From the NCBI GenBank assembly GCA_028583685.1, contig JAMXIF010000003.1, forward strand, positions 77,562,369 through 77,626,368: a stretch of 64,000 bases of DNA, read 5' to 3'. Source of the stretch: Petaurus breviceps papuanus (Eukaryota; Chordata; Mammalia; Diprotodontia; Petauridae). A program made the translations under genes and the position numbers. Of the stretch, positions 63,959 to 64,000 are shown piece after piece (the first letter of the stretch is position 1; each line of letters starts with the position of its first letter). Below the pieces are notes generated by a model. It did no database searches. It had not been told where the DNA came from and saw only the letters and a list, made by a program, of their open reading frames with translations.

Positions 63959-64000
63959 GTCTCCTCAGTCCTTGGCAGCTCAGGGGGCAGGTCTCAAAAG
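63959..64000. other. Window edge upstream of the open frame
   Basis: Only 42 bases remain; AGCTGCCAAGGACTGAGGAG-type leader sequence on the minus strand. Nothing else can be said. Confidence 0.3.

Noticed and set aside
1-64000. CRISPR array, operon or prokaryotic system
   Set aside because: Repeat content, base composition and lack of dense coding frames show vertebrate nuclear DNA; no regularly spaced direct repeats were seen.

Overview
This window looks like marsupial nuclear DNA, most likely from an australidelphian or related metatherian. The reason is the repeat content: MAR1-type CORE-SINEs, tRNA-derived SINEs of the WSINE/WALLSI kind (5' end GGCGGCYAGGTGGC), SINEs with an RTE tail, marsupial L1 and HAL1 3' ends, and many old L2 and CR1/L3 copies. 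The species cannot be named from the sequence alone. Coding density is very low. I found no exon of a working protein-coding gene that I can name, so the window is best read as intergenic or long-intron DNA around one CpG-island promoter.

Layout: 1-3.4 kb is a cluster of L1-lineage pieces, including a HAL1 (ORF1 only) in minus orientation facing a second HAL1 3' end. 3.4-13 kb holds old CR1/L2/MIR debris, one LTR fossil, one palindromic hAT-type MITE and a long purine tract. 13-29 kb is more L2, MAR1 and L1, with a second MITE copy, an internally deleted L1/HAL1 at 19-20.5 kb and a small LTR fossil inside a SINE. 29.6-30.9 kb is a CpG island with a plausible first exon and splice donor at 30581 on the plus strand; this is the only strong sign of a host gene promoter. 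31-39 kb is a series of minus-strand L2 copies, a third LTR fossil inside a MAR1, and a SINE insertion with perfect target-site duplications. 39.3-41.1 kb is a processed pseudogene of PPIL4 (cyclophilin domain, RRM and RS-rich tail) with poly(A) and a 13-bp target-site duplication. 42-46.7 kb is L2 and L1 with nested SINEs. 46.7-58 kb alternates repeat-poor blocks with SINEs and a pentanucleotide satellite. 58-63 kb is mostly L2 in minus orientation, including a recognisable endonuclease segment. The right edge, 63.0-64 kb, carries an LTR-like tail next to a 168-codon open frame with internal 23-residue repeats.

How the parts work together: no operon or multigene system is visible. The main signal is a long history of retrotransposition. 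L1-lineage enzymes probably made the PPIL4 retrocopy and the SINE copies with 13-14 bp duplications, and nesting gives relative ages: L2, L3 and MIR are oldest, MAR1 and L1 intermediate, and the WSINE-type SINEs youngest. The points most worth a second look are the CpG-island promoter, the PPIL4 retrocopy with a retained 49-nt GT...AG segment, the unidentified 388-bp insertion at 13.45 kb, and the repeat-bearing ORF at the right edge.
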